From Tautonia rosea (lineage in GTDB: Bacteria; Planctomycetota; Planctomycetia; Isosphaerales; Isosphaeraceae): a DNA stretch of 64,000 nucleotides. The position numbers and the translations under genes were made by a program. Position 1 is the stretch's first letter. Each line of letters starts with the position of its first letter. The notes below the pieces were generated by a model. The model made no database searches. It saw only the letters and a list, made by a program, of their open reading frames with translations, and had not been told where the DNA came from. Below are positions 18,118-27,801 of the stretch, one piece after another. The DNA lies in assembly GCF_012958305.1 (NCBI RefSeq), contig NZ_JABBYO010000014.1:62001-126000 (forward strand). The letters are read 5' to 3'.

Positions 18118-19473
18118 ATGCGATCGACTCCCCCGTCCCGCTCCTGCCCCGGACCATCCCGTCGAGCAGTACTCCGGGCTGGAGTGCTCGGCGCATTCGG
18201 TCTGGCCCTCGACGACGTCTTTCGCCTCCGTTCCCTTGCCGCTCGTCAGAACTTCTACGAAACAGAAGCGACCCTCGCCGGTACTCCTCGGGCGAAGTCC
18301 TGCATCCTGATCTGGCTCTCCGGCGGCCCCAGTCACATCGATACCTTCGACCCCAAGCCCAACGCTCCAAGCGAATTCCGAGGCGAATTCGATCCGATCG
18401 AAACGTCCGTTCCCGGTGTTTGGATCAGCGAGATCTTCCCCGAGCTTGCCCAGGTCCTCGACCGCTCAACCCTCATCCGAAGCGTCACCTCTCCCGAGGC
18501 CGAGCACGACCGAGCCTCGCACCATCTCTTAACCGGCTACCGACCAAGCCCGGCCCTGGTCTATCCGAGCATCGGCAGCGTCGTTGCCAAGGTCCGAGGG
18601 TTCAACGCCAGTACCCTCCCACCACACACCGCCATTCCTTCAGCCCCGCTCTTTGCCTCAAGCGGCTATCTCACCCCTGCCTATGATCCCTTTGCCGTCG
18701 GTGGCGATCCGAATCAGGACGGCTTCCGCGTCCGCGACCTCACTCCTCCCGACCGTCTCACGCTCGATCGCCTCCGACGCCGTCGGTCCATGGTTGCGAC
18801 CCTCGATCAATTTGCGGCCGATGCCGTCATCGATACTCCGCTAACAACGAGCCGAGACGCCTTTTCCGATCAGGCATTCGACCTTCTCACCTCAAGTGCC
18901 GCGCAAAAGGCCTTTCAGATCGACACCGAACCTTCCAAGCTCCGCGACCGCTACGGTCGGACTCAGCTCGGCCAGTCACTCCTCCTGGCCCGGCGACTGG
19001 TGGAAGCCGGAGTTTCCTTCGTCACGGTCAACGATCAAGGCGCGGGTCCTGTGGGATGGGATACCCACCTGAACAATTTCCCGATGCTTCGCGACACCCT
19101 TGCCCCGCCCATCGATCGCGGCGTGTCGACCCTCATCGCCGACCTGCACGAGCGTGGCCTGCTCGACGAAACGCTCGTCATCATGATGGGTGAGTTCGGC
19201 CGCACCCCGAAGATCAACGATGCCGCCGGTCGCGACCACCACGGCCGAGCCAATAGCATCCTTCTCTCGGGAGGAGGCATGCCATCTTGCCTTGTTCTCG
19301 GGGCAACTGATGATCGGGGTGATCAACCGATCGATCGTCCGATCACTCCGAGTGACCTGGCCGCGACCCTCTTTACCGCGCTTGGCATTAATCCGGAGCA
19401 CCGTTTCCAGACTCCGGACGGCCAGCCCATCCGCCTTGTTGACAACGGTCACGCGATCCAGGAACTGTTTTGA
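18118..19473 (+). CDS. DUF1501 protein, Tat-exported
   Basis: A 451-residue protein with a twin-arginine-like signal (SRRAVLRAGVLGAFGLALDD). The body is sulfatase-superfamily-like: LIWLSGGPSHIDTFDPKP near the start, RSVTSPEAEHDRASHHLLTG, GWDTHLNNFPMLRDTLAPPI, MMGEFGRTPKINDAAGRDHH. These are the hallmarks of DUF1501, a family related to alkaline phosphatase/sulfatase folds with possible metal-site Asp and His residues. The reaction is unknown. It is the downstream partner of the DUF1549/1553 lipoprotein, and the same pairing occurs a second time in this window at 42-47 kb. Confidence 0.9.
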   Translation: MRSTPPSRSCPGPSRRAVLRAGVLGAFGLALDDVFRLRSLAARQNFYETEATLAGTPRAKSCILIWLSGGPSHIDTFDPKPNAPSEFRGEFDPIETSVPGVWISEIFPELAQVLDRSTLIRSVTSPEAEHDRASHHLLTGYRPSPALVYPSIGSVVAKVRGFNASTLPPHTAIPSAPLFASSGYLTPAYDPFAVGGDPNQDGFRVRDLTPPDRLTLDRLRRRRSMVATLDQFAADAVIDTPLTTSRDAFSDQAFDLLTSSAAQKAFQIDTEPSKLRDRYGRTQLGQSLLLARRLVEAGVSFVTVNDQGAGPVGWDTHLNNFPMLRDTLAPPIDRGVSTLIADLHERGLLDETLVIMMGEFGRTPKINDAAGRDHHGRANSILLSGGGMPSCLVLGATDDRGDQPIDRPITPSDLAATLFTALGINPEHRFQTPDGQPIRLVDNGHAIQELF

Positions 19474-19494
19474 TCTCTCGCCCCACCCGACTTC

Positions 19495-19541
19495 GGCGCG
19501 ACCGACGAATCATTAAGTTGATTCGGTCGCGCCTCGCTTTT
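19495..19541. terminator. Bidirectional hairpin terminator
   Basis: GGCGCGACC at 19495-19503 pairs with GGTCGCGCC at 19525-19533. An inner helix GAATCA/TGATTC follows a 3-nt bulge, and the sequence continues with tcgcttttt on the plus strand. It sits between the convergent DUF1501 and DUF4112 genes and overlaps the stop codon of the latter. Confidence 0.7.
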
Positions 19542-19920
19542 TCGCGGCGGCATCGCGCAACAATCGCACATTGCGCATGTTGACCTTGAATGCCACGTCA
19601 AACAGATCACCAACGATGGGAACCGCTCCTACCGTCGTGTCCAGGACCGAGTTCAGGACCATGCGAACGATAATGCGCTTCGGAAGCTTGTAGTAGTAAA
19701 TGGCCATCAAGATCAATGCCGCCTGTACGGCTCCCCCCGCCAGGTCGCCGACTCCTGGGATCAGACCCGCGAGTTGGTCGGCACCGAACCGGATTTTGGT
19801 CCCCGGAATTCGAAAATTCGCATCCATGAACCAGGCGAGCCGGTCCAGAAACAGCTCTTCGGACGTTGCCTCGGGAGCAATCCGTTCTGCCTCAACTCGG
19901 GTCGGTTTTGTGGTTGCCAT
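19513..19920 (-). CDS. DUF4112 membrane protein
   Basis: A 135-residue small membrane protein of the DUF4112 family. Characteristic segments are MDANFRIPGTKIRFGADQLA, LIPGVGDLAGGAVQAALILM and LNSVLDTTVGAVPIVGDLFD, followed by a basic tail. Two hydrophobic hairpins are expected. I chose the ATG giving MATTKPTRVEAERI, preceded by GAGGCCGAG; an upstream ATG would add eight residues. The function is unknown. It is followed by no same-strand gene and converges with the DUF1501 gene through a shared terminator. Confidence 0.88.
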   Translation of the reverse strand: MATTKPTRVEAERIAPEATSEELFLDRLAWFMDANFRIPGTKIRFGADQLAGLIPGVGDLAGGAVQAALILMAIYYYKLPKRIIVRMVLNSVLDTTVGAVPIVGDLFDVAFKVNMRNVRLLRDAAAKKRGATEST

Positions 19921-19994
19921 CTCGGCCTCATGATGAAGAAACAACGCCTCGAAACCGACCCGAGGAAGGTCACGTGAACGTACCAGCCGAGAGG

Positions 19995-20276
19995 TTAACC
20001 CCGGACCTTGCTCGATCGAGCATCATTGGCAAACACGCCGAACGCCAGCAAGAGAATGGCAAAAATCAGGGCTGAGAAGAATCCCCCGGGACTGAACGAG
20101 TCTCCTCCTCCTCGCAACACATACCAGAATCCACCGCCCAGTAACGACCCGGCAACCCCCAGGAGGACGGTCGTCGGTAAACCCATCTCATCCTTTCCCG
20201 GATGAAGGAGACGAGCCAGCAAACCGACCACAAGCCCAAACACGATCCAGCCGATGACTGCTCCAATAGTTTCCAT
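19995..20276 (-). CDS. GlsB/YeaQ/YmgE family membrane protein
   Basis: A 93-residue protein with three short hydrophobic segments: residues 5-23 (GAVIGWIVFGLVVGLLARLL), about 33-52 and about 67-85. The loop HPGKDEMGLPTTVLLGVAGS is typical of the transglycosylase-associated/GlsB family. Members are stress-induced in several bacteria, but the molecular role is unknown. The gene is 74 bases upstream of the DUF4112 gene on the same strand, so the two tiny membrane proteins could be cotranscribed. Confidence 0.85.
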   Translation of the reverse strand: METIGAVIGWIVFGLVVGLLARLLHPGKDEMGLPTTVLLGVAGSLLGGGFWYVLRGGGDSFSPGGFFSALIFAILLLAFGVFANDARSSKVRG

Positions 20277-20501
20277 GACTCACCTCGATTGAACGACCTC
20301 GTAATCAACATCCGCTGAAGCGTCGTTGCCCCGATCCAGATGTACTGCGAAGAGGGACTGTGACAAACGATTCCCGAGCATCTCGTATGCCAATCGGATG
20401 CGATCGTCGAACAGGACCGCTAAGATGGTCGAACTCGTCATGAAGGAATGCAAACCATACGGTCGTTGACTCGCTGTTCTCCGTCTGAGGCTGAAAAGAC
20501 C

Positions 20502-22511
20502 ATGGACCGGAATCGCTTATTCGACTTCTCCGAGATCGTCGAAGCCCCCGCTGAGTGTCTCGAAGTCCAGACCCGTGCTGAGGGGCCTGAAGGCGCTCTT
20601 CCCTTAACAGACGAGATGCTCCGCTCCTGGCCCTCGGGTGATCTGTTCGGACTCTCACAAAACACGGGAATGGGATGGGAGCCTTCGACCTCCGCAAACG
20701 ACCCGTTCCTCATTCTCAGCACTCAGGGTGGCCTTCGAGACGATCATGGCCGGCCGATTGCCCTCGGCTACCATACCGGACACTGGGAAATCGGCCTGCT
20801 CGTGCGAGCCGCTGCAGAGGAGCTACGCAGGATCGGCGCCTTACCGTTTGCCGGAGCCGTGACCGACCCTTGCGACGGTCGGACCCAGGGCACAACCGGC
20901 ATGATGGATAGCCTCCCCTATCGCAACGATGCCGCCATCGTCATGCGGCGGCTCATCCGATCCCTCCCCCGCCGCAGGGGAGTCATCGGGGTCGCAACCT
21001 GTGACAAGGGGGCTCCCGCCATGCTGATGGCATTGGCCGGCTCGAAGCAGCTTCCTTGCGTCTTCGTTCCTGGTGGCGTGACCCTACCGCCTTCCCGAGG
21101 AGAAGACGCCGGCAAGATCCAAACGATCGGCGTACGCTATGTTCATGGTGAGCTGACCCTGGCCGAGGCCGCCGACCTCGGCTGCCGAGCCTGTGCCACT
21201 CCCGGCGGCGGCTGCCAGTTCCTCGGCACGGCCGCCACCACGCAGGTAGTCGCCGAGGCGCTGGGGATGACCGTCCCGCACGCGGCCCTTGCCCCCTCCG
21301 GACAACCGATCTGGGAGGACATGGCCCGCCGATCCGCCCGCGCCGTCGCCTCCATGGCCAACCGGGGCATTCCTCTCTCCAGCATCCTCACCGATACTGC
21401 CGTCCGCAACGCGATGGTCGTCCATGCCGCCTTCGGAGGTTCGACGAACCTCTTGCTGCACATCCCGGCCATTGCCTTCTCGGCCGGATTACAACGTCCG
21501 ACCGTCGACGATTGGCAAGCGGTCAACCGCCGGGTGCCTCGGCTCGTTAACGTCCTGCCGAACGGGCCGGACGACCACCCGACCGTCCGCGTCTTCCTCG
21601 CCGGAGGAGTTCCCGAGGTCATGCTCCACCTCCGCGACCTGGGATTGATCGACGACTCCGTCCCGACTGTTTCCGGGGGATCGCTGGGTCAGGTGCTTGA
21701 CTGGTGGCAGGCTTCCGAACGACGGGTCCGTCTTCGCGACACCTTGCACCGGCTCGACGGGGTCGATCCGGACGATGTCATCATGAATCCCGGTCGTGCC
21801 CGAGAACGCGGCCTGACCAGCACAGTGACCTTCCCGATCGGCAACCTCGCGCCGCTCGGGTCGGTGGTCAAGAGCACTGCCATCGACCCCAGCGTGGTCG
21901 ACGACGATGGCGTCTACCGCAAGGTTGGTCCGGCTCGCGTCTTCACCCGAGAGCGTGACGCCATCGCCGCGATCAAAGGGCAGGGGGGGCAAACTGCCAT
22001 CGCTCCCGGAGACGTCATTGTCCTCATGGGACGCGGCCCGATGGGAGCCGGCATGGAAGAAACCTACCAAATCACCTCCGCCTTGAAACATCTCCCCTTC
22101 GGCAAGCATGTGGCCGTGATCACCGATGCCCGCTTCTCCGGCGTCTCGACCGGAGCCTGCCTTGGCCACGTCGGACCCGAGGCCTTGGCCGGCGGTCCGA
22201 TCGGGCGGGTCCGCGACGGTGACCTGATCCGGATCGAGGTCGATCGCGTTCGCCTGGTCGGTCGGGTTGATCTGGTCGGCATCGGATCGGACGAATTCGG
22301 ACCCGAACGCGGCGAGGAGATTCTCCTGGAACGTTCGCCCCACCCCGACCTCTCTCCCGATCCCGATCTCCCCGACGATACCCACCTCTGGGCCGCGCTC
22401 CAGTCACTCAGCGGCGGGACCTGGGGAGGTTGCGTCTACGATGCCGAGGCCATTCTCGCCGCCATCGGCACGCGAGGGGTCGGCGATCACCTCAACGCTC
22501 CAACCCGATGA
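20502..22511 (+). CDS. YjhG/YagF-type sugar-acid dehydratase (IlvD/Edd superfamily)
   Basis: A 669-residue dehydratase related to E. coli YjhG and YagF, which convert D-xylonate to 2-keto-3-deoxy-D-xylonate. The Fe-S and active-site regions include [36 protein letters not shown] and [20 protein letters not shown], with [20 protein letters not shown] and [17 protein letters not shown] near the C-terminus. It is longer than IlvD proper, as expected for this subfamily. I start at the ATG at 20502 ([16 protein letters not shown]). Substrate specificity is inferred from the family only; no pentose genes flank it. A true IlvD lies 2.2 kb further on the opposite strand. Confidence 0.88.
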   Translation: MDRNRLFDFSEIVEAPAECLEVQTRAEGPEGALPLTDEMLRSWPSGDLFGLSQNTGMGWEPSTSANDPFLILSTQGGLRDDHGRPIALGYHTGHWEIGLLVRAAAEELRRIGALPFAGAVTDPCDGRTQGTTGMMDSLPYRNDAAIVMRRLIRSLPRRRGVIGVATCDKGAPAMLMALAGSKQLPCVFVPGGVTLPPSRGEDAGKIQTIGVRYVHGELTLAEAADLGCRACATPGGGCQFLGTAATTQVVAEALGMTVPHAALAPSGQPIWEDMARRSARAVASMANRGIPLSSILTDTAVRNAMVVHAAFGGSTNLLLHIPAIAFSAGLQRPTVDDWQAVNRRVPRLVNVLPNGPDDHPTVRVFLAGGVPEVMLHLRDLGLIDDSVPTVSGGSLGQVLDWWQASERRVRLRDTLHRLDGVDPDDVIMNPGRARERGLTSTVTFPIGNLAPLGSVVKSTAIDPSVVDDDGVYRKVGPARVFTRERDAIAAIKGQGGQTAIAPGDVIVLMGRGPMGAGMEETYQITSALKHLPFGKHVAVITDARFSGVSTGACLGHVGPEALAGGPIGRVRDGDLIRIEVDRVRLVGRVDLVGIGSDEFGPERGEEILLERSPHPDLSPDPDLPDDTHLWAALQSLSGGTWGGCVYDAEAILAAIGTRGVGDHLNAPTR

Positions 22512-22524
22512 CCTCGCTCCCGGA

Positions 22525-23169
22525 TCAGTCCGGGACCCTCAGCGGTATTGCAAGCCTGGATGAACGCCCTCGCGTTCGACAGAAACCCGGCCTCGTCCGC
22601 ATCCGATTCGAAGGCCCGGATCGGCACGATCGGACCTGGCTGGTGAACCGACCGGTCGTTGGATCAAACATCAAGAAATCAAATCGAATCCGGTATCGGT
22701 TATGGGAAACGTTGGGAATGCTCGACCATGATCGACGCAATTCGGCGAGACCTTCATCCCGGATCACAAGTTCAGAGGGGGTCAGAACCACCGTCGTCTC
22801 GAAGGGCGTCTCCTGCGATCCTCGTCCTCGCTTCCGGACACTGATCCAGACGATGGCACCAACCAGGGCGAGCATCGGAAGCGCCGAGACCAAAAGCACC
22901 CGGAGAGAATCCCTGGTAACACCATGTTCCCGAAGAAACGGAACCACGGCCAGACCCATGCCGATCAGGGCCAGCATGAGAACGAAACCGGTCATCATGA
23001 GCGGAGAAAGCCCGCCCTTACCGGCCCGTTTCATCACGTCATGGGTGACCTGAAACGTCACCGAGAAAATCCCCCGCTCCGAGCCGACACTCGTTCCCAA
23101 GTCGAGGGTCAGTTCCTGGCGAGGAGACGGTGACTCGTAGGGATTTCGGGACCCGAAGGGGCCGATCAT
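22525..23169 (-). CDS. YcxB-like membrane protein, probably frameshifted
   Basis: A 214-residue frame with two membrane helices (LMMTGFVLMLALIGMGLAVV and LRVLLVSALPMLALVGAIVW) followed by a beta domain like that of YcxB proteins (TPSELVIRDEGLAELRRSWS). The last 50 residues are Arg- and Ser-rich and unlike the family. Read one frame over on the same strand, about 22650 down to 22487 encodes GPIVPIRAFESDADEAGFLS followed by NARAFIQACNTAEGPGL, which does look like a YcxB ending. The gene therefore seems to carry a single-base frameshift near 22645-22660, real or from sequencing. I start at the ATG at 23169; upstream in-frame residues are proline-rich and implausible. Confidence 0.55.
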   Translation of the reverse strand: MIGPFGSRNPYESPSPRQELTLDLGTSVGSERGIFSVTFQVTHDVMKRAGKGGLSPLMMTGFVLMLALIGMGLAVVPFLREHGVTRDSLRVLLVSALPMLALVGAIVWISVRKRGRGSQETPFETTVVLTPSELVIRDEGLAELRRSWSSIPNVSHNRYRIRFDFLMFDPTTGRFTSQVRSCRSGPSNRMRTRPGFCRTRGRSSRLAIPLRVPD

Positions 23170-23188
23170 CAGAACGACCCCCGAACCA

Positions 23189-23557
23189 TCAGTCGTGGTA
23201 AGGTTGCGGATCGTAGGCCGAAGCCGTCTGGCCCCGAGGGGCAGGGGAGGGGGCGGCGGTCGGCGGCTCGAACTTGGGAACCGTCGGATCGGGGGTGAGA
23301 TCATTGGTGACGGCCGGAGCAGCACTGGAGGTCGAGCTGCTGTACGATCGCATGGGTGTCGGTGAGGTCGAACTTGCCTGGCGGCCGATCGACCTCAGTT
23401 CGTTCTCAACACCACTGAATCCTCGGCGGAACTCAGCGATTCCCTTGCCCAGCGACTTCCCCACTTCCGGCAACCGCTTGCCGAACAGCAAGACGCCGAG
23501 GATCGCGATTACGACCATCTCCTGCGGGCCAACCCCGGGGAGAAAGGCATAGAGCAT
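23189..23557 (-). CDS. TatA/TatB-like twin-arginine translocase subunit
   Basis: A 122-residue protein. The N-terminus MLYAFLPGVGPQEMVVIAIL holds the short membrane helix. The conserved FGKRLPEVGKSLGKGIAEFR follows, i.e. the FG hinge and amphipathic helix of TatA/E. A disordered Ser/Pro/Thr tail of about 70 residues completes it. The product would form the pore-forming or adaptor part of the Tat system, which exports folded proteins. I use the ATG at 23557; the frame continues upstream to a GTG but without family-like sequence. A second TatA-like gene lies 107 bases upstream. tatC is not in the window. Confidence 0.85.
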   Translation of the reverse strand: MLYAFLPGVGPQEMVVIAILGVLLFGKRLPEVGKSLGKGIAEFRRGFSGVENELRSIGRQASSTSPTPMRSYSSSTSSAAPAVTNDLTPDPTVPKFEPPTAAPSPAPRGQTASAYDPQPYHD

Positions 23558-23664
23558 CGGAAGCACTCCACACAAAGATGTCAATGCGGGCTCGCCTTTG
23601 GGAGGAACACGAGGGACAATCGAGACGCGAATCACGCGATCGTCCCGTCGATCTGTCCCGTCAA

Positions 23665-23898
23665 TCAGACGTCCTTGGTCGCAGCCTCGGGCTTCTTCGC
23701 GTCAGCGGTTGCGCCTTCTTCGATCTCTTCTTCAATGCTGTTCATCCCCTTCTTGAACTCGGTCACACTCTTGCCCAGCGATCGCATCACGCCGGGCAGG
23801 CGATTGCCGAAAATCAGGAGCGAGACCATGGCGATCGCCGCCATTTCCCAGGGGCCAAACATGTGAAGAACGGCGACGATGAACAGGTCCTGGAACAT
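23665..23898 (-). CDS. tatA: TatA-like twin-arginine translocase subunit
   Basis: A 77-residue TatA-type protein: a membrane segment around residues 1-30 (MFGPWEMAAIAMVSLLIF), the FGNRLPGVMRSLGKSVTEFK hinge and amphipathic helix, then an acidic and Lys-rich tail. Its length is in the normal TatA range, whereas the neighbouring paralogue has an extended tail. Together they could serve as TatA and a TatB-like partner. Several proteins in the window carry twin-arginine-like signals, so the pathway is clearly used in this organism. Confidence 0.88.
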   Translation of the reverse strand: MFQDLFIVAVLHMFGPWEMAAIAMVSLLIFGNRLPGVMRSLGKSVTEFKKGMNSIEEEIEEGATADAKKPEAATKDV

Positions 23899-24003
23899 CG
23901 GGGAAGCCTCCGGAGTGGGTCAGGTCGAGAGACAGCGACGAGCGAAGCAAGTCGGGATGTAAGCCGTTGGGAAACCGAGAAGAGATTGACGCAGATCAAG
24001 GGA

Positions 24004-24345
24004 TCAAGGCGGAGGCAAAGTTGCCCCGGCATCTGTTTCCATCGTGATCATGGCCCGAGTCGCCATCCACGCGGCAATTCCAAGAAGGAACAGCACGAAC
24101 AGGATGAGCCGGACCTTCCCGTCGAGCCATCGACGAGATGGTAGATTGTTCGGGGGTTCGGTCGTTGGCGACGCTGCTTCCCGACGCGAGTGCGGTTCGC
24201 GTCTCGGCATCGATGACGGCAAGAGCGACAGGGCCGTCTGCCACGATCGAGGAAGCACCAGTCGGACAATCGGATTGCGAAGAACCGAGGTGCGCCCGAC
24301 GACGAGCAAAATGATGGCGATCGTCAACACAAGCTTCCAGAACAC
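24004..24345 (-). CDS. Small hypothetical membrane protein
   Basis: A 113-residue protein of no known family. It has an N-terminal hydrophobic segment (FWKLVLTIAIILLVVGR), a basic, Ser/Pro-rich middle (about residues 20-75) and a C-terminal membrane helix (VRLILFVLFLLGIAAWMATR). It lies 105 bases upstream of the tatA-like gene in the same direction, so a link with Tat export or membrane architecture is conceivable but unproven. The two well-formed membrane helices favour a real gene. Confidence 0.5.
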   Translation of the reverse strand: MFWKLVLTIAIILLVVGRTSVLRNPIVRLVLPRSWQTALSLLPSSMPRREPHSRREAASPTTEPPNNLPSRRWLDGKVRLILFVLFLLGIAAWMATRAMITMETDAGATLPPP

Positions 24346-24753
24346 GCCGACACCTCGCCGGAACTGTCCGGAGAGATCGCAGCACCGGAGCGCGATCGCA
24401 CTCGGCGATCACTCCAGATCGTTCCACGATCGCCGGGACCAGGGCCCGCCGAGGGGATCGCGACGCACGATCGCCAGTCACATGCGTTTGATGTACGGTC
24501 GTCCAGAGCACGGGCAGGTATGACGAACCTCGATGCGGAGGGCCCGACAGTTCGGCGCCGACCGAGGCCAGTGCGTCTCGACAGGGACGACGCGAGGCGG
24601 GTTCGAGCTAACTCTATCCTAACGGGGCCATTCAGCGTGTCAAACAGATTCTTGCCGAACTTCTCGTCTCGACCGCTCCTTCCAGAGCACCCCGGGACCA
24701 CCCGTTCGGGATGGCCCCAGGGCTTACAAAATCACCCTTTCCTTGCAAGATGG
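24346..24753. other. 408-base stretch without a convincing gene
   Basis: This lies between the small membrane protein gene and the end of ilvD. Frames on both strands are Arg-rich and look like shadows. It probably contains the promoter of the minus-strand tat cluster and the 3' untranslated region of ilvD. I see no strong hairpin followed by T residues. Confidence 0.5.
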
Positions 24754-26457
24754 TCAGATTTTCGGGTCGGGCTGGGGCACCGGCACACGGGTGACGGCCC
24801 CCTCGGATGCCGAGGAGACAAGGGCGGCATACTTGGCCATGACACCGGTCTCGTACTTCGGTTTCGGGGCAGTCCAGGACGACAGTCTATCCTTCAGCTC
24901 GTCATCAGAGAGGGACACGTCCAGCCGTCGGTTGGCAATATCGAAAGTGATCACGTCGCCGTCTCGAACCGCGGCGATCGGTCCGCCTCGGGCCGCTTCC
25001 GGGGCCACGTGACCGGCCATCAGTCCTCGAGTCGCGCCACTGAAACGGCCATCGGTCATCAGGGCAACAGTTTCTCCCAGCCCCGCACCCACAATCGCCG
25101 CAGTGACGCCGAGCATCTCCCGCATCCCTGGACCGCCCGCCGGACCTTCGTAGCGGATCACCACCACGTCGTTCGGCTGAATCCGATCCGAGAGCACTGC
25201 GGCCATCGCCTCTTCTTCAGAGTCAAACACCCGCGCGGGTCCTTGATGATAAATCCGCTCCGCGCCGGCAACCTTGATCACACATCCCTCGGGAGCAAGG
25301 TTCCCCTTCAAAATCACCAGTCCGCCGGTCGGCTTCAGGGGGTGATCCAGGGATCGAACCACTTCTTGCCCCGGCTCTTCGACCGCCACGGCCGACTCCT
25401 CGGCGATCGTCCGACCGCTCGGAGTCCGCTGCGAGCCATCGAGCTTCCCGGCTTCGATCAGTCGCTTAGCCACCAGGGGAACGCCCCCAGCGCGGTCGAG
25501 GTCGGCGGCAACGAACCGCCCACCTGGCTTCAGGTCGGCCAGCGTCGGAGTTCGGGTGCTGACGGTATCGAAATCCTCGATCGTCAAGGGAACGCCGACT
25601 TCCCGGGCGATCGCAAGCAGGTGGAGCACGGCGTTGGTCGATCCCCCCGTTGCAGCCACACCGGCAATCGCGTTTTCGAAGGCTAAACGGGTCAGCAGCT
25701 CTTTCGGCTTTAACCCCTTCGACAGTTGTTCCACGACGAGCTTGCCGGCCTTGTACGCAACTTCCTTTTTCCTCGGGTCGGTGGCCGGAGGACTCGCGGT
25801 CCCGATCGGAGAAATTCCGAGGAACTCGAAGGCTAGCGCCATTGTATTCGCGGTGAACTGACCGCCGCAGGCGCCGGCACCGGGGCAGGCTACGCCTTCG
25901 AGTTCATGCAGCTCCTCGTCGGTCATCCGGCCTCGTGAGTGAGCACCGATCGCCTCGAAGACATCCTGAACGGTTACGTCCTTGCCGTGATAATGCCCCG
26001 GGGCGATCGAGCCACCGTAAAGGACCAGGCCCGGCACGTCGAGCCGCAGCAGACCCATGGCGCTACCGGGCATCGTCTTGTCGCAGGCTGCCAGACAGAT
26101 GACGGCATCGAAGTAGTGCCCTCGGCCCATCAGCTCGATCGAGTCGGCGATTACCTCTCGGCTGACGAGGCTGGTCTTCATCCCCTCGGTGCCCATGGTG
26201 ATCCCGTCGCTGATGGCAACGGTGTTGAACTCCATCGGCGTGGCCCCGGCTTCGCGGATGCCTCGCTTCACGTCCTCCGCGAGGGTGCGGAGGTGGTAGT
26301 TGCAGTTCATCGTCTCGGTCCAGGTATTGGCGATCCCGATGATCGGCTTGCGTAGGTCGTCATCGGTAAAGCCAATCGCCTTGAGGTAGGACCGAGCGGC
26401 TGCTCGACTCGGACCATCGAGTAGGATTCGGCTGCGGTGGCGGGTATCGAATGCCAT
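24754..26457 (-). CDS. ilvD: Dihydroxy-acid dehydratase
   Basis: A 567-residue enzyme converting 2,3-dihydroxy-isovalerate and 2,3-dihydroxy-3-methylvalerate to the keto acids in valine, leucine and isoleucine synthesis. The three Fe-S cluster cysteines of the short IlvD class are at C52 ([14 protein letters not shown]), C125 ([14 protein letters not shown]) and in [17 protein letters not shown]-terminal signatures are [14 protein letters not shown] and [20 protein letters not shown]. The open frame continues 245 codons upstream of the ATG at 26457, but that part is antisense to the next gene. The gene is divergent from the PLP enzyme across 171 bases. Confidence 0.96.
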   Translation of the reverse strand: MAFDTRHRSRILLDGPSRAAARSYLKAIGFTDDDLRKPIIGIANTWTETMNCNYHLRTLAEDVKRGIREAGATPMEFNTVAISDGITMGTEGMKTSLVSREVIADSIELMGRGHYFDAVICLAACDKTMPGSAMGLLRLDVPGLVLYGGSIAPGHYHGKDVTVQDVFEAIGAHSRGRMTDEELHELEGVACPGAGACGGQFTANTMALAFEFLGISPIGTASPPATDPRKKEVAYKAGKLVVEQLSKGLKPKELLTRLAFENAIAGVAATGGSTNAVLHLLAIAREVGVPLTIEDFDTVSTRTPTLADLKPGGRFVAADLDRAGGVPLVAKRLIEAGKLDGSQRTPSGRTIAEESAVAVEEPGQEVVRSLDHPLKPTGGLVILKGNLAPEGCVIKVAGAERIYHQGPARVFDSEEEAMAAVLSDRIQPNDVVVIRYEGPAGGPGMREMLGVTAAIVGAGLGETVALMTDGRFSGATRGLMAGHVAPEAARGGPIAAVRDGDVITFDIANRRLDVSLSDDELKDRLSSWTAPKPKYETGVMAKYAALVSSASEGAVTRVPVPQPDPKI

Positions 26458-26628
26458 GAGGGGCGATGCCTCGCGTTGCTTGGAGGTGGGGAGAATGCGG
26501 TGGGTTGTGCCCGATCGCGGAAAAGCTGATATTGTCTCGAATCCGAGACCTGATTGCCAGCCGCACGAGCCAGACCGACGCCTCGACAGGCAATCCGTTT
26601 CCACTCTCTGTCTCAAGGTCAACTGACC

Positions 26629-27765
26629 ATGCCCATGCTCTCTCCCCAGGAGGCCGCCGAGCGCTACCGCATCGACGACCTCGCCCAGATTCCGAGTCCT
26701 TCGCTCGTCATCTTCGTAGACCTCGTCCGCGAGAACCTCCGCAAGATGGTCGAGATGGTCGGCGACCCCGCCCGACTTCGTCCTCACGTCAAGACGCACA
26801 AGATGCCGGCCATCGTTCGGATGGCCCTGGAGGAGGGCATCACCAAACACAAGTGCGCGACGATTGCCGAAGCCGAGATGCTCGCCCAGGCCGGCGCTCC
26901 CGACGTCCTTCTCGCCTACCAGGCGGTCGGGCCGAATGTCGATCGGATAGTGCGACTCTTGACGACCTATCCCAAGACCACCTTCCGCGCTGTCGTCGAC
27001 GAGCTCGAACCCGCTCGGGCCCTCTCCGACGCCGTCTCCCGGGTCGGCCGATCGATCCCCACCCTCATCGACCTGAACGTTGGCATGAACCGGACCGGGA
27101 TCATCCCCGGTCCCGAGGCCGACGCCCTCTACGCCGAGATCGCCCGACTTCCCGGTCTGGAACCTGACGGACTGCACGCCTACGACGGCCACTCCTCCGA
27201 TCCCGACCTCAACCAGCGCCGATCACTCGTGATGCGCATCGTCGAGCAGGTCACGGCCATGCGAGACCGGCTCGAAGCTCAGGGGCTTCCTGTCCCTCGG
27301 ATCGTTATGGGAGGCACACCGCCGTTCCCGATCTACGCAGGACTGGACTTACCAAACCTCGAATGCTCTCCGGGAACGGTGGTCCTGCACGATGTCGGCT
27401 ACGGCGCGAAATTCACGGACCTTCCCTTTACTCCGGCGGCCCTGCTCCTCGGCCGCGTGGCGAGCCGACCGAAGCCGGGCTTACTCTGCCTCGACATTGG
27501 GACCAAGGCCGTCGCCTCCGACCCGATGGGCGACCGCGTTGCAGTGCTCGGGATTCCCGACGCCAAGCTGGGTCGCCAGAATGAGGAGCACCTCATGGTC
27601 GAAACGCCTGCTGCCGCGGACTTTCCCCCTGGCACTCCCGTTCTCGCCATCCCCGTCCATATCTGCCCAACCTGCGCCCTTCATCGCGAGGCCCTTGCCA
27701 TTCAGGGCGGAACGATCGTCGATCGCTGGCCAGTGATCGCGAGGGACCGAACCCTCACGATCTGA
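26629..27765 (+). CDS. D-threonine aldolase/D-serine dehydratase family PLP enzyme
   Basis: A 378-residue fold-type III PLP enzyme. The alanine-racemase-like barrel begins with [20 protein letters not shown], and the PLP lysine is in [10 protein letters not shown] (K55). [20 protein letters not shown] is the usual phosphate-side strand. The C-terminal metal site appears as HICPTC, an H-x-C pair as in zinc-dependent D-serine dehydratase. The enzyme probably cleaves or dehydrates a beta-hydroxy D-amino acid; the exact substrate is not decidable. Start chosen at the ATG 26629; 25 upstream residues in frame are not family-like. No other amino-acid catabolic gene is adjacent. Confidence 0.88.
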   Translation: MPMLSPQEAAERYRIDDLAQIPSPSLVIFVDLVRENLRKMVEMVGDPARLRPHVKTHKMPAIVRMALEEGITKHKCATIAEAEMLAQAGAPDVLLAYQAVGPNVDRIVRLLTTYPKTTFRAVVDELEPARALSDAVSRVGRSIPTLIDLNVGMNRTGIIPGPEADALYAEIARLPGLEPDGLHAYDGHSSDPDLNQRRSLVMRIVEQVTAMRDRLEAQGLPVPRIVMGGTPPFPIYAGLDLPNLECSPGTVVLHDVGYGAKFTDLPFTPAALLLGRVASRPKPGLLCLDIGTKAVASDPMGDRVAVLGIPDAKLGRQNEEHLMVETPAAADFPPGTPVLAIPVHICPTCALHREALAIQGGTIVDRWPVIARDRTLTI

Positions 27766-27801
27766 GCCTCAGCTCGTCGGCCGACGTCAGTCCGTTCCCA
27801 A

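Noticed and set aside
26458-27192. 245-codon in-frame extension upstream of ilvD on the minus strand
   Set aside because: It is antisense to the PLP enzyme gene, the residues are unlike any dehydratase, and the ATG at 26457 gives the normal IlvD N-terminus.
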